Assembly (NCBI RefSeq): GCF_001854765.1
Contig: NZ_LJJE01000082.1
Coordinates: 1-64,000 of the forward strand
Source: Vibrio sonorensis
GTDB taxonomy: Bacteria; Pseudomonadota; Gammaproteobacteria; Enterobacterales; Vibrionaceae
Length of the DNA: 64,000 nt
Direction: 5' to 3'
Position 1 is the stretch's first letter. Each line of letters starts with the position of its first letter. Made by a program: the position numbers and the translations under genes. Below, piece by piece: positions 27,253 to 38,388 of this stretch. The notes beneath the pieces are model-generated. The model was given only the letters and a program-made list of their open reading frames with translations, made no database searches and was not told where the DNA came from.

Positions 27253-27281
27253 GGCTAGAGATGTTGATCTAGCCCTTTTTT
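27253..27281 (+). terminator. Intrinsic terminator overlapping the convergent gene's end
   Basis: GGCTAGA pairs with TCTAGCC across an 8-base loop, followed by C and a run of six T. It ends the plus-strand core transcript. The hairpin lies within the final codons of the convergent gene at 27255-28067. Confidence 0.85.
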
Positions 27282-28067
27282 ACAATAATAGACGCCATTT
27301 TTTAGATTTTCGGCCGTGATACGAGCATTAACATCAGCGAGAGCACGTCGAACAGGATGATCTAAATGATAAACAGGGGTGAGGAATTTAATATTTTTCA
27401 TCTCAATTCCCATCGCCATCATGCGGTGACACAGGTCATCATCTTCCGCTCCAGCACCAGGAAGTTCCTCGTTATAGCCGTTAACCGTTTTAAAGTCAGC
27501 TAAGAAACAAGAGAAATTACATCCCACTAAGTTGAGCCACTTTTTCTTATAGAGAGCGTGTAGTAATGGGTTAATAAACCCCACTTCATAGTTTCTCACT
27601 TTGTCTTGGTGCAGTGAAAATATCTTGCTCAAGTAATAAATGGGCTTTTGCAGTGGGCCGATTTCTTGAGGCTCAGTGCGGACCAAGTTGGAGTAACGAC
27701 GTCCCAAAAACACGCGACGACCAATTAAGGTTTTTCCGGGCTCACTGTGCTTGATGTGGCATTCCACATGTTTAAAATGAGGGATGCAATCACCGTCTAA
27801 AAATATAAGGTAGTCCGACTTTGCTTTTGCTACGGCTTTATTCACCGCCGTCATTTTTCTCCACCCTAAATCTTCCTGAGTCACATGGACAATGTTCAGA
27901 TTAGAAAAAGGGCGTGAATTTAGATAATCAGCAACGTCTCTAGAGTCACCGTCTTCTGCAACAACAACTTCAAAATTTGGCTCACTTTGCATACTTAACG
28001 CGTACAAAATAGAGTTCAACGCTTCTACATCTTTGTAAACGGAGATAATTACAGAGGCTTTCAACAT
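27255..28067 (-). CDS. GT2 family glycosyltransferase
   Basis: A 270-residue GT-A enzyme. ASVIISVYKDVEALNSIL begins the donor domain, VVAEDGDSRDV and FLDGDCIPHF are the acidic motifs, LVGCNFSCFLADF and GAEDDDLCHRMM the acceptor and catalytic region. It is similar in layout to the protein at 18744-19565. It probably adds a hexose to the core. It lies downstream of kdkA on the minus strand (23-base gap), so the two form a short operon. Confidence 0.85.
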   Translation of the reverse strand: MLKASVIISVYKDVEALNSILYALSMQSEPNFEVVVAEDGDSRDVADYLNSRPFSNLNIVHVTQEDLGWRKMTAVNKAVAKAKSDYLIFLDGDCIPHFKHVECHIKHSEPGKTLIGRRVFLGRRYSNLVRTEPQEIGPLQKPIYYLSKIFSLHQDKVRNYEVGFINPLLHALYKKKWLNLVGCNFSCFLADFKTVNGYNEELPGAGAEDDDLCHRMMAMGIEMKNIKFLTPVYHLDHPVRRALADVNARITAENLKNGVYYCKKGLDQHL

Positions 28068-28090
28068 GTTATGCTCTTGGTTTTATTGGT

Positions 28091-28789
28091 TTATGCCATT
28101 GACTGTAGCAAAAACTCAAAATCTTCATTGGTCCAAATAATACCCGACTTACCTACCTCTTTCAAAAACGAGCGTTTCAATCTATCTAGGTTGCCCTGTT
28201 TCCACTCATCACCAGACTGTTGAAAACATTTGTCGAAGTCGATAATCCAAACTTTATCGTCTTTATCAAGCAGGATATTGTGGATATTGAGATCGGTGTG
28301 GTTAACCTGAGCGTCATGCATCTTGCGAATTTCTTTGCCGATTTTTCGATAAATTTCTTCTGGTAATGCCCGCTCTTGAAGTATTGCAACCAAGTCTTTG
28401 GCGTTGGGGACTTTCTCACTGAGCAGGTCTGCCTGATAAGTCATACCGCTTTTCACCGCCTGCGCAGCGATTGGTCTTGGAACATTTACCCCAGCGCTTC
28501 TCAGTATTTTTAACAACTTAAACTCTTGTACACCACGAGTTTGTTCCCATCCGGCAAACCAGTAACTATCTTTAACCAGTTTGCCAAACAGTCCTCCACG
28601 ACGGTAATGACGAAGCGCTGCAGGTATCATTTCGGTCTCTACAAACCAAGTCGTCCCGCGTCCCTCAGCACTGCCGATCACCAGCCCTTTTTCTTGCCAG
28701 TAGTTCGGCTCAAAAACCTGTTTGGGATCCTCTGTGAGCAGTTCCTCGTCATACCATATGGTTTGGTTATCAAACTGCAACATCTTCAT
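28091..28789 (-). CDS. kdkA: 3-deoxy-D-manno-octulosonic acid kinase
   Basis: A protein of about 232 residues with a small kinase fold. GSAEGRGTTWFVE is the glycine-rich loop, LRHYRRGG a family motif, MHDAQVNHTDLNIHNILLD the catalytic loop with HTD-x4-N, and VWIIDFDKC the metal-binding DFD. KdkA phosphorylates the single Kdo of Vibrio and Haemophilus LPS at O-4, standing in for a second Kdo. The start at ATG 28789 is chosen over an upstream TTG; another ATG follows two codons later. Confidence 0.92.
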   Translation of the reverse strand: MKMLQFDNQTIWYDEELLTEDPKQVFEPNYWQEKGLVIGSAEGRGTTWFVETEMIPAALRHYRRGGLFGKLVKDSYWFAGWEQTRGVQEFKLLKILRSAGVNVPRPIAAQAVKSGMTYQADLLSEKVPNAKDLVAILQERALPEEIYRKIGKEIRKMHDAQVNHTDLNIHNILLDKDDKVWIIDFDKCFQQSGDEWKQGNLDRLKRSFLKEVGKSGIIWTNEDFEFLLQSMA

Positions 28790-28883
28790 ACTTAACGCGT
28801 CTCTCAATAAATTGGCACTGACATTTTACATTTATTGAACCTCTCTGCATAATCTTAGCCATTACTAGTCAAACGAAACCACT

Positions 28884-29963
28884 ATGCCTCTTTTTTCCTC
28901 TCCGCCTAGCTCTCTTTGCGTACTGCGCTTATCGGCGATTGGCGATGTCTGCAATACTGTTGCAGCCGTTCAAGCTATTCAGCGTCAGTGGCCTACCACA
29001 GAAATTGTTTGGGTTACTGGAAAGCTTGAAGCAAAACTCATTGAAGACTTAGCCAATGTCAAAGTCGTAGTCTTTGATAAGAGTGAAGGCTGGGCGGGCT
29101 ATAAGAAACTATGGCGAGAACTAGGCTCTTACCAGTTTGATGCATTGCTACATATGCAATACGCATTTCGAGCGAGTATTGCAACCATAGGCATTAAAGC
29201 AAAGTACAAAATTGGCTTCGATTCAACAAGAAGTCAAGATTTTCAAACTTGGTTCACCAACGTCAAGGTACCTTCCCCGCAATCAATGCATGTGCTAGAT
29301 GGATTACTCGCATTTGGTGAAGTCCTTGGTGTGCAAGACATGACGGCTAAATGGCAAATAGACTATTCGAATTCAGATTCGAAATGGGCAAAGCAACACA
29401 TTGCAAAGGACAAACCCAACTTAGTTATAGTTCCAGCGGCAAGCAAGGCCTATAAAAACTGGACAGCCGAGGGCTATGCTCTCGTGATTGAACACGCATG
29501 TAACGCGGGTTGGAACGTGATCCTAGCCGGAAGCCCCGCAAAGGTCGAGCGCGATTTGGCAAAGCAAATCGAGCAACTGATTAATGTCGAAGTCAACAAT
29601 TTAGTTGGAAGCAGCTCACTAAAAGAAATGCTGGCTTTATTAGACAAAGTCGATATCGTTATTGCTCCCGATACTGGGCCTACTCATATGGCCAATGCCG
29701 TGAATACACCAGTCATTGGCCTCTATGCTCACCATAATCCAGAGCGTACAGGTCCTTACCAATATCGCCAATATGTGGTATCTGCCTACGAAGAAGCCAT
29801 TCAAGCCGAAACAGGAAAACCGTCACACGAGCTAACTTGGCGTGCGCGGGTAAAAGATAAAAATGCCATGCAACGCATTGCCCCCCAGCGAGTCATCAAC
29901 ATGTTTAATAGCGTAGCCGCTGACTTAGCACTACAAAAATCCACTCCCAAGGAGTCCCAGTGA
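28884..29963 (+). CDS. GT9 family heptosyltransferase (OpsX/WaaC-like)
   Basis: A 359-residue GT9 enzyme. [19 protein letters not shown] is the acceptor-side motif, [14 protein letters not shown] the start of the C-terminal domain, and [18 protein letters not shown] the ADP-heptose site. OpsX-type enzymes with this layout add the first heptose to phosphorylated Kdo in Haemophilus and Vibrio, which fits the kdkA neighbour on the opposite strand. It overlaps the waaE-like gene by 4 bases. Confidence 0.88.
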   Translation: MPLFSSPPSSLCVLRLSAIGDVCNTVAAVQAIQRQWPTTEIVWVTGKLEAKLIEDLANVKVVVFDKSEGWAGYKKLWRELGSYQFDALLHMQYAFRASIATIGIKAKYKIGFDSTRSQDFQTWFTNVKVPSPQSMHVLDGLLAFGEVLGVQDMTAKWQIDYSNSDSKWAKQHIAKDKPNLVIVPAASKAYKNWTAEGYALVIEHACNAGWNVILAGSPAKVERDLAKQIEQLINVEVNNLVGSSSLKEMLALLDKVDIVIAPDTGPTHMANAVNTPVIGLYAHHNPERTGPYQYRQYVVSAYEEAIQAETGKPSHELTWRARVKDKNAMQRIAPQRVINMFNSVAADLALQKSTPKESQ

Positions 29964-30739
29964 GTAAACCAACTATAGCCGTTGCACTTATCGTTAAAAA
30001 CGAAGCACAACACCTTAAAGCCTGTTTGGAAACTGTCCACGACTGGGTTGATGAAATCGTCATTCTAGATTCCGGTAGTACAGACAATACAGAACAAGTG
30101 GCTCGAACATTTACCGATAAATTTTTCGTTAATGACAACTGGCCGGGCTTTGGGCCACAGCGCCGTCTCGCTCAATCCTATGTTGAGTCAGACTATGTGT
30201 TTTGGCTGGATGCAGATGAACGCGTCACGCCAGAATTAAAAACCAGCGTTTTAGCCGCAGTCACGACTAACGAGCCAACAACTGTTTATCAAACAGCGCG
30301 CTTAAGTTGGGTATTTGGTCGCTATATCCGTCATTGCGGATGGTATCCCGATCGCGTCCTGCGTTTATACCCAACAAAGTTGACTCAATACAATGACGCA
30401 CTGGTTCACGAAAAAGTAGTGGTTTCAGAGCAGATGAAAGTAGAAACCCTAAGTGGAGACCTAATCCACTATACCTATAATGACATACACCACTATTTGG
30501 TGAAATCAGCAGGGTATGCAAAAGCTTGGGCAGAGCAGCGAGAGAAAAAAGGTAAAAGAAGCAGTATCTCACAGGGCATGCTTCATGCGCTTGGTTGTTT
30601 TGTTAAAATGTACGTAATTAAAGCCGGTTTTTTAGATGGCAAACAAGGCTTTCTACTGTCAGTGCTTTCGGCACACTCAACCTTCGTCAAATACGCCGAC
30701 TTATGGGTCCGTACTAATACCGAAAAAATGCCAGATTAA
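29960..30739 (+). CDS. waaE: WaaE/KdtX-like beta-1,4-glucosyltransferase
   Basis: A 259-residue GT2 enzyme. [39 protein letters not shown] and [13 protein letters not shown] match the WaaE/KdtX group, which adds glucose to heptose I of the inner core. This gene is commonly found next to coaD in enteric bacteria and Vibrio, as here one gene away. It is coupled to the GT9 gene by a 4-base overlap. Confidence 0.88.
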   Translation: MSKPTIAVALIVKNEAQHLKACLETVHDWVDEIVILDSGSTDNTEQVARTFTDKFFVNDNWPGFGPQRRLAQSYVESDYVFWLDADERVTPELKTSVLAAVTTNEPTTVYQTARLSWVFGRYIRHCGWYPDRVLRLYPTKLTQYNDALVHEKVVVSEQMKVETLSGDLIHYTYNDIHHYLVKSAGYAKAWAEQREKKGKRSSISQGMLHALGCFVKMYVIKAGFLDGKQGFLLSVLSAHSTFVKYADLWVRTNTEKMPD

Positions 30740-30756
30740 TACTTCCCTCAGTTGAA

Positions 30757-30777
30757 AGGCGACCAAATCGGTCGCCT
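30757..30777. terminator. Hairpin between convergent waaE and GT9 genes
   Basis: AGGCGACC pairs perfectly with GGTCGCCT around AAATC. The T-rich sequence after it is weak on both strands (AATATTA on plus, TTTC on minus), but the position between converging genes supports a shared terminator. Confidence 0.6.
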
Positions 30778-30798
30778 AATATTACTGTAGCTTATCCG

Positions 30799-31815
30799 TC
30801 AACCAAGGTTGAGTGTTTCCAACACTTCTCGCACCAAAATCCGACTCATGTTCTCTTGGCTCGCTTTATCACCAGCTTTCGGTGGACAAAAAGCGATGTG
30901 ATTGCCTTCGGAATTTATTGGTTTCCAGCGCAGTGGCGTTGCCGAGCGCTTACTTGGGAAAAAACCTACCGTTGGAACATCAAGAGCAGCCGCCATATGT
31001 AAAGGGCCTGTCGAACCAGCAATAAACACAGATGCACACCCTATCGAGGTGGCAAAATCCACTAAACCATCATTTTTATCATAGAGAGCAGCCGTTTTAC
31101 CGCGCTCTTGTAAATGAGCTTTAAGGTGTTTCGCCTGTTCTTCTTCTCCAGGACCCGCAGTCAGTACTACATCACAATCCATCGATAACCCGTAAATCAA
31201 ATCCGAGTATTGCTCTAGTGAGAGGTTGTTAGCAGATCCACCACTACCAGAATGGACAAACACCCACGGCCTATCGTCAGAAAGTCCAAGAGAAGCTTGT
31301 AACTTGCATTTTTGAACATTTAACTGCTGTTCGTTAAACGATAGGTATGGAGCCGTAGGCTCAATCACGGGGCGACCCATACCAGACAAAAATGCGCGGA
31401 TCAGATCGAGGTTGTATTCATACTCAGGTTTTGTAGATTGAGAGCGTTTTTGCTTAACTCGCTTGTTATAGAAAATCTGAGCAAACTTAGTCGCTGGGGC
31501 TAAGCGGAAAGGAACCCGCGCTCTCCAGACCGTTAACGCATTGTAGGTGGTTGAAAAAAGATTTATCGAAGCGTCAAAACGTTCTGATTTAATCTTACGA
31601 ATCAGTGCTTTCTGATCTTCTTTACTACCCTTAGCGGTTGGGTCAACAAGCACGCTGTCAATCCATGGGCACAGCTCAGCCAACGCCACTGTGTACTTAG
31701 GGACAAGAGCCGTAATATGAGCTTCAGGCAACGAAATCTTTAGCATGGCGAAGCTTGGCCATGCCAGCATAAAATCACCGATTTTGTCGTTACGAACAAC
31801 GAGAATCTTTTCCAT
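30799..31815 (-). CDS. GT9 family glycosyltransferase (heptosyltransferase-like)
   Basis: A protein of about 338 residues. MEKILVVRNDKIGDFMLAWP, FVHSGSGGSANN and SVFIAGSTGPLHMAAAL are GT9 motifs. It differs from waaF and the OpsX-like enzyme, so it may add heptose III or another heptose to the core. I start at the ATG at 31815; a TTG at 31827 would add four residues. It converges with waaE and diverges from coaD. Confidence 0.85.
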   Translation of the reverse strand: MEKILVVRNDKIGDFMLAWPSFAMLKISLPEAHITALVPKYTVALAELCPWIDSVLVDPTAKGSKEDQKALIRKIKSERFDASINLFSTTYNALTVWRARVPFRLAPATKFAQIFYNKRVKQKRSQSTKPEYEYNLDLIRAFLSGMGRPVIEPTAPYLSFNEQQLNVQKCKLQASLGLSDDRPWVFVHSGSGGSANNLSLEQYSDLIYGLSMDCDVVLTAGPGEEEQAKHLKAHLQERGKTAALYDKNDGLVDFATSIGCASVFIAGSTGPLHMAAALDVPTVGFFPSKRSATPLRWKPINSEGNHIAFCPPKAGDKASQENMSRILVREVLETLNLG

Positions 31816-31909
31816 TGAGTCAGCCAAATATGTAAAAGTTAGCGGGTATAATACCGAGTTGAATAGGTAATTTTGAACCTTTTTGTTACCATTGAACGAG
31901 ATAAGCTAA

Positions 31910-33225
<1,316 letters not shown>

Positions 33226-33273
33226 AACTTGTTATCGTATTGTTTTGGATACTCAAGCCTAAGTTGGCTTTTC

Positions 33274-33765
33274 TTACTTGTCTAGTATCTCAGGTGGGAA
33301 TAAATAGTCTTTCTCAACCGATATGGCGATCCAGTTACCTTGCCAATTATCTAAAAGCCAGAACTTATCGGTCTGATACAAAGTCGTTCTTTGTGGCTCT
33401 TCCACATCTTTGTACCAGATTTCCAGAGATTCAGGGGAGCCTAAATTAGGCCTTAACTGCTCAAAAGTTGTCGCATCGACTTCTGTCCCCACCAAAACTT
33501 GCCATCTCGACGCCAGATCTTCTGGTGATGTCGCACTGGGAACGCTCAGTCGCCAACGACCTTGGTTTTTTTCTAAAGACCAGTGGTTAGTATGCAGCGC
33601 TTGCAGTTCGAGATTGGGGCTTAGCAACGTAGGGTAAGGGTTAACAGGTTCTTCGATTAGATACGATTGAATAATCGTGGGCAGATTAAGCACCGCCATA
33701 AAAGCAATCACGGCAAGGATAAGAATATTGTTCCAACGGCGACGACGGGCAGGGCTCACTCGCAT
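33274..33765 (-). CDS. Conserved membrane-anchored protein of unknown function
   Basis: A protein of about 163 residues with a basic start (RVSPARRRRWNN) and one membrane segment (ILILAVIAFMAVLNLPTII), which implies a periplasmic soluble domain of about 125 residues. I recognise no enzymatic motif. The start at 33765 is chosen for the GAGG site 7 bases upstream; the longer form from 33786 lacks one. It sits between mutM and rpmG, a position I associate with Vibrio genomes. Confidence 0.6.
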   Translation of the reverse strand: MRVSPARRRRWNNILILAVIAFMAVLNLPTIIQSYLIEEPVNPYPTLLSPNLELQALHTNHWSLEKNQGRWRLSVPSATSPEDLASRWQVLVGTEVDATTFEQLRPNLGSPESLEIWYKDVEEPQRTTLYQTDKFWLLDNWQGNWIAISVEKDYLFPPEILDK

Positions 33766-33863
33766 GACTGCAACCTCATATTTCATTCATTATCAACAGT
33801 ATATGAGATTACCAGCAGATACACGAATCCGTTTAGATCTTTCTTACTCACGCATCAAATAAT

Positions 33864-33889
33864 AAAAAACCCAGCCGAAGCTGGGTTTT
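33864..33889. terminator. Bidirectional terminator after rpmG
   Basis: AAAAACCCAGC, a CGAA loop and GCTGGGTTTT form a perfect stem with A- and T-runs on both sides. On the minus strand it ends the rpmB-rpmG transcript. Confidence 0.88.
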
Positions 33890-33912
33890 CAAAATTATAA
33901 AAGCGAAACCAA

Positions 33913-34083
33913 TTACTTGATTTTAGCTTCTTTGTACACAACGTGCTGGCGAACAACTGGATCAAATTTCTTGATCTCAAATTTGCCTGGCATGTTACGC
34001 TTGTTCTTATCAGTTGTGTAGAAGTGACCTGTATCTGCAGTAGATACTAGGCGGATTTTCTCACGAACGCCTTTCTTTGCCAT
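33913..34083 (-). CDS. rpmG: Ribosomal protein bL33
   Basis: A 56-residue protein, [20 protein letters not shown] at the start and [18 protein letters not shown] at the end, as in bL33 of the 50S subunit. The zinc-binding cysteines of other bL33 types are absent, as in the usual gammaproteobacterial form. It follows rpmB by 13 bases in the standard rpmB-rpmG pair. Confidence 0.97.
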   Translation of the reverse strand: MAKKGVREKIRLVSTADTGHFYTTDKNKRNMPGKFEIKKFDPVVRQHVVYKEAKIK

Positions 34084-34096
34084 TGTCTATTTCCTC

Positions 34097-34333
34097 TTAA
34101 ACGTTTTCGCCGCGTGCACGGATGTCAACAAGAACAGCATCAATACCTTTCTTGTCGATAATGCGCATACCTTTAGCAGTAAGGCGCAGTTTAACAAAAC
34201 GTTTTTCGCTCTCTACCCAGAAACGATGAGTTTGTAGGTTCGGCAGAAAACGACGCTTAGTAGCATTTCGTGCGTGTGAACGGTTGTTACCCGTTACTGG
34301 ACGCTTACCAGTTACTTGGCATACTCGTGACAT
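34097..34333 (-). CDS. rpmB: Ribosomal protein bL28
   Basis: A 78-residue protein starting [20 protein letters not shown], the bL28 signature, and ending in [11 protein letters not shown]. It is a 50S subunit protein. The ATG at 34333 is the conserved start; an upstream in-frame start would add five unconserved residues. Confidence 0.97.
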   Translation of the reverse strand: MSRVCQVTGKRPVTGNNRSHARNATKRRFLPNLQTHRFWVESEKRFVKLRLTAKGMRIIDKKGIDAVLVDIRARGENV

Positions 34334-34460
34334 GAATGTCTTCTCCAAAATCGTTTCAGCTCGATATCAACCTTGGTGGCCGAACCTCTCTATTTCTCAA
34401 ATGAGATTTGAGGTTAAAAACCGCTATGGAAAATCCATACAAGGCTATCAAAGGTCGCGC

Positions 34461-34489
34461 ATTATACTAACTTGGCTAGCATTGCTCAA
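34461..34489 (-). promoter_or_regulatory. Near-consensus sigma70 promoter of rpmB-rpmG
   Basis: On the minus strand, TTGAGC and TATAAT are separated by exactly 17 bases, about 130 bases upstream of rpmB. The strength suits ribosomal protein genes and implies a long untranslated leader. The rest of the gap between radC and rpmB shows nothing else that I recognise. Confidence 0.85.
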
Positions 34490-34610
34490 GACCCGAACAG
34501 ATCCTTTTTACAGGTTTTCCTGATCTTTTTTAAGCGGAGCTGAGAATTAGTTCAAAAAATGTCGGGCGATTGTAGCAGATTTCTATTAACTCACAACTGA
34601 AAATTGTGAT

Positions 34611-35285
34611 TCATATCCAACCTCGTTGCGCAAAGGACACAACTTCACTCTCTCCCACCACAAAATGATCGAGAATTCTGATGTCAACTAAGGCTAAAGC
34701 ATCCGATAATCGCTGGGTGAGACGTCGATCCGACTGACTTGGCTCTGCGACGCCAGAAGGGTGGTTATGGGCGAGAATAATCGCTGACGCATGTACCGCT
34801 AAGGCGCGTTTTACGACTTCACGGGGATACACTTGTGCACTATCAAGCGTACCTTCGAACAATGCCTCTTCTTCAATTAACTTAAATTGAGTGTTTAAAT
34901 AAAAAACATAGAAAACTTCTCGTCTTTTATCTCTAAGAAGATAGGTAAGGTATTTTTTAACACTTTCGGCACTGCTGAGATCCTCACCTATGTCTACCGA
35001 CTCAGCCAGCGTCCTTCTCAATAGCTCTTTAATTGCCATTAGCTCAGCGTATTTGGCTCTCCCAAGGCCTTTATGTCGGCAAAACTCCTCTTCACTGGCA
35101 TTGAGCAGCGTTCGCAGCGATCCTCCATCAGAGAGTACTTGATGGGATAGCTCCAATACACTCATGCCTTTACTGCCCGTTCTTAAAAAAATGGCCAACA
35201 GTTCAACATTGCTCAAGGCTTCTGCTCCATATATAAGCAACTTTTCTCGTGGTAGGAGAGCTGGCGGTAATTGAGATACTTTCAT
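34611..35285 (-). CDS. radC: RadC (YicR) family JAB/MPN domain protein
   Basis: A 224-residue RadC. The N-terminal helix-hairpin-helix part includes [19 protein letters not shown] and [12 protein letters not shown]; the C-terminal JAB domain has [11 protein letters not shown] and [15 protein letters not shown] with metal-binding HxH and D. The biochemical role is unsettled, despite the historical link to DNA repair. It is a normal chromosomal copy between rpmB and coaBC, divergent from coaBC across about 270 bases without other genes. Confidence 0.93.
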   Translation of the reverse strand: MKVSQLPPALLPREKLLIYGAEALSNVELLAIFLRTGSKGMSVLELSHQVLSDGGSLRTLLNASEEEFCRHKGLGRAKYAELMAIKELLRRTLAESVDIGEDLSSAESVKKYLTYLLRDKRREVFYVFYLNTQFKLIEEEALFEGTLDSAQVYPREVVKRALAVHASAIILAHNHPSGVAEPSQSDRRLTQRLSDALALVDIRILDHFVVGESEVVSFAQRGWI

Positions 35286-35557
35286 TCGATCCTCCTACTG
35301 GTTTTATATCCCCAAGTCACCTAATAAGAGAAGATAATCTGAGCAAGACAACGAGTACGCTTCCCAATAACAATGCAATGCCCTTTGAGTCAGCATGAGT
35401 GCTCGTGATTCCCCTTGCGTTGCACTTCTTTTTGATTGACAGCGAAGACCAATAGACCCAGTCCGTGATCAACTCGTAGCCATGAATATGAAAGCCCCCC
35501 TAGAGTCGACAAATCACGCATGGTATCTTAGCCGCAGAAAATTTGAGGGAAATAAAG

Positions 35558-36765
35558 ATGCAAACACTGTCTGGAAAAAAAATACTTCTCGGCATTAGTG
35601 GCGGGATCGCTGCTTACAAATGTGCCGATCTCACTCGTCGACTCATCGAGCGAGGTGCGGAAGTACAAGTCGTGATGACCAAAGCGGCTACAGAGTTTAT
35701 CACGCCTTTAACCATGCAGGCGGTATCCGGTAACCCTGTATCTCATAGCTTGCTAGACCCCGCAGCAGAAGCATCGATGAGCCATATTGAACTCGCAAAA
35801 TGGGCTGACCTAGTACTGCTGGCTCCCGCTACCGCCGATTTGATTGCCAGAGTATCAGCAGGGATGGGGAACGATTTACTCAGCACGCTAGTGCTGGCAA
35901 CAGACTCCCCTATCGCTGTTTCTCCAGCAATGAATCAACAGATGTATCTCAACGTAGCGACTCAAGAAAACATTGAAACCTTAGCGCGCCGCGGTATGCA
36001 TATTTGGGGCCCTGGTGCAGGAGAACAAGCCTGTGGTGATGTTGGACCGGGCGAATGCTAGAGCCATTAGAGCTAGTCGAACTCTGCGAACAGTTCTGGG
36101 CAGACAACCCCCTTAAAGGCAAAAAAATCGCAATAACTGCGGGCCCAACAAGAGAAGCGATCGATCCAGTCAGATATATTAGCAATCAAAGCTCAGGAAA
36201 GATGGGCTTTGCCCTAGCACAAGCCGCGCAACAAATGGGGGCGGATGTCACTCTCATCAGTGGTCCTGTATCTCTTGCTAGCCCTCATGGCGTAGATCGA
36301 ATCAACGTAATCAGTGCACAAGAGATGTATGATGCATCCATGGCCCATGCGCCAAACCACGATATCTTTATCGCTTGTGCGGCAGTCGCAGACTACCGTC
36401 CAGAACAAGTGGCTACGCAAAAGATCAAAAAGACAGATCAAAATGATCAAATGAATATCACAATGGTAAAAAACCCAGATATTGTCGCTTCCGTTGCCGC
36501 GTTAGAAACTTCCCGCCCATACACGGTCGGTTTTGCCGCTGAAACGCAAAACGTCTCTCTATATGCGCAAAAGAAACTGGCGAAAAAGAATCTGGATATG
36601 ATTTGTGCTAACGATGTCTCACTGCAAGGTCAGGGCTTTAATAGCAATGACAACGCTATCACCGTATACTGGCAAGATGGTGAGCAATCACTAACACTCG
36701 CCTCAAAATCTCAAATAGCGCATCAGATCCTGCATCTGATAGCCGATAAGCAGTCGGCGAACTAA
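35558..36765 (+). CDS. coaBC: Bifunctional CoaBC, split by an apparent frameshift
   Basis: Phosphopantothenoylcysteine decarboxylase/phosphopantothenate-cysteine ligase. The CoaC half has [17 protein letters not shown] and the flavin-site PAMNQQMY. The CoaB half has [25 protein letters not shown] and AAVADYRP. Reading breaks at about 36052, where one C appears missing from an expected GGCCGA; restoring it gives 402 residues, close to the family length. As written, the first part stops at 36061 while an ATG at 36055 opens the second (ATGCTAG overlap), so two coupled proteins are conceivable. The start at ATG 35558 has GAGGGA upstream. CoaBC is normally essential, so a sequence error is likeliest. 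Confidence 0.9.
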
Positions 36766-36838
36766 CTCAGCTCGCCTTAATAAAAGTCTATTCATTCTTT
36801 TGCTGAATTAAGCATGTGGTAACAAAAGGACAAGTTTC

Positions 36839-37429
36839 ATGGCCGGAACAAGAAGAAGCAACCGTAGAGAGGAAATACTACAAGCACTGGCGCAAATGCT
36901 CGAATCACACGATGGCGCATCGCGTATCACCACCGCTAAGCTCGCGAAACAAGTCGGTGTTTCTGAGGCCGCCCTCTATCGTCATTTTCCTAGCAAAGCT
37001 CGTATGTTCGAAGGTTTGATTGAGTTTATAGAAGAGTCACTGATGTCTCGCATCAACCGAATTCTCGATGAAGAGAAAGACACTCTGACGCGTATTCGAT
37101 TGGTTCTGCAATTGATTCTCGCCTTCTCTGAGCGAAATCCAGGGTTAAGTCGCATCCTTTCTGGTCATGCACTGATGTTCGAAAATGAAAGACTTCGCGA
37201 CCGAATTAATCAGCTATTTGAACGTATTGAAACGTCACTGCGCCAAATACTTCGCGAACGCAAGCTACGAGAAGGTAAATCATTCCCCGTGGATGAAAAA
37301 ATCCTTGCAGCTCAGTTATTAGGCCAAGTAGAAGGAAGCCTAAATCGTTTTGTGCGTTCCGACTTTAAATATCAACCAACAGAAAACTTCGACCAATATT
37401 GGGCTCTGTTGAGTGCCCAGATTAGCTAA
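36839..37429 (+). CDS. slmA: Nucleoid occlusion factor SlmA
   Basis: A 196-residue TetR-family protein. The N-terminal [15 protein letters not shown] and [20 protein letters not shown] form the helix-turn-helix, and [19 protein letters not shown] the start of the regulatory domain. SlmA binds specific DNA sites and inhibits FtsZ assembly over the nucleoid. It lies between coaBC and lpxL as in Vibrio cholerae. GGACA stands before the ATG. Confidence 0.95.
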   Translation: MAGTRRSNRREEILQALAQMLESHDGASRITTAKLAKQVGVSEAALYRHFPSKARMFEGLIEFIEESLMSRINRILDEEKDTLTRIRLVLQLILAFSERNPGLSRILSGHALMFENERLRDRINQLFERIETSLRQILRERKLREGKSFPVDEKILAAQLLGQVEGSLNRFVRSDFKYQPTENFDQYWALLSAQIS

Positions 37430-37435
37430 GCAGAT

Positions 37436-38383
37436 ATGAGCAAAGACACTTTCGGCAAACCAAAATTCACCCTATCACTCCTGCACCCTAAACATTGGGG
37501 TGTTTGGATAGGGTTTGGTTTACTTGCACTTACAGTCAACCTACTTCCTTACCCAATGCTACTTAAACTTGGTAGAGGCATCGGAACTATCGGTTTAAAG
37601 GCCGCCAAATCTAGAGCAAAAATTGCCAGACGAAACTTAGAACTCGCTTTCCCAGACAAAAGTGTTCAAGAGATCGATAGCTTTGTCATTGAAAACTTTA
37701 AAAATACCGGAATGGCGCTTATTGAAACAGGAATCACCTGGTTTTGGCCAACTTGGCGCTTTAAGCGAATTTTGGTGGCGAAAGATATTGAAGAAGTTAA
37801 ACGTCAAAGCGAGCAAGGAAAAGGAGTTCTGCTGTGTTGTGTTCACGCTCTAAACCTAGAGATAACAGCACGAGCTTTCGGCGTATTAGGGCTACCCGGC
37901 TATGGTGCCTATCGACCACATAGCAATCCTGCCTACGAGTTTATTCAATACCGTGGTAGAACTCGTAATGGCAACCAACTTATCTATCGTACTGATCTTA
38001 AAAAAATGATACGCGTACTGCGCCAAGGTCACCGTTTGTTCTATCTCCCGGATCAAGATTATGGACACAACAAATCCGTGTTTGTCCCCTTCTTTGCCGT
38101 TGAACAAACCTGCACCACAACTGGCACCAGTATTTTGGCTTATACCAGTAAGTGTGCAATTATCCCGGGCTCTGGTTTTAGGAACATCGATGGTAAGTAC
38201 GAAATCATCGCAGATAAAAATATCGAACCCGACTACCCCAAAAAAGATGAAGTCGCCGCAGCAGCCTATATGAATACCTTTGTCGAAGAGATTATACTTA
38301 GGGCTCCGGAGCAGTGGATGTGGCTTCACAAACGTTTTAAGTCCCTGCCAGACCACAATTTGACCAACTCACGCTATCATTAA
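37436..38383 (+). CDS. lpxL: Lipid A late acyltransferase (LpxL-like)
   Basis: A 315-residue membrane-bound acyltransferase. One N-terminal membrane segment (WIGFGLLALTVNLLPY) precedes CCVHALNLEITARAF with the catalytic HX4E motif, and YLPDQDYGHNKSVFVPFF matches the second conserved block. The position after slmA corresponds to V. cholerae VC0213, described as LpxL, which adds a secondary acyl chain to Kdo-lipid IVA. Six bases separate it from slmA, and the next homologue follows after five bases. Confidence 0.88.
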   Translation: MSKDTFGKPKFTLSLLHPKHWGVWIGFGLLALTVNLLPYPMLLKLGRGIGTIGLKAAKSRAKIARRNLELAFPDKSVQEIDSFVIENFKNTGMALIETGITWFWPTWRFKRILVAKDIEEVKRQSEQGKGVLLCCVHALNLEITARAFGVLGLPGYGAYRPHSNPAYEFIQYRGRTRNGNQLIYRTDLKKMIRVLRQGHRLFYLPDQDYGHNKSVFVPFFAVEQTCTTTGTSILAYTSKCAIIPGSGFRNIDGKYEIIADKNIEPDYPKKDEVAAAAYMNTFVEEIILRAPEQWMWLHKRFKSLPDHNLTNSRYH

Positions 38384-38388
38384 TCGTC

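Noticed and set aside
34611..35285. radC as part of a mobile element, since radC homologues are common in islands
   Set aside because: It is in the conserved rpmB-radC-coaBC chromosomal order, with no repeats or integrase nearby.
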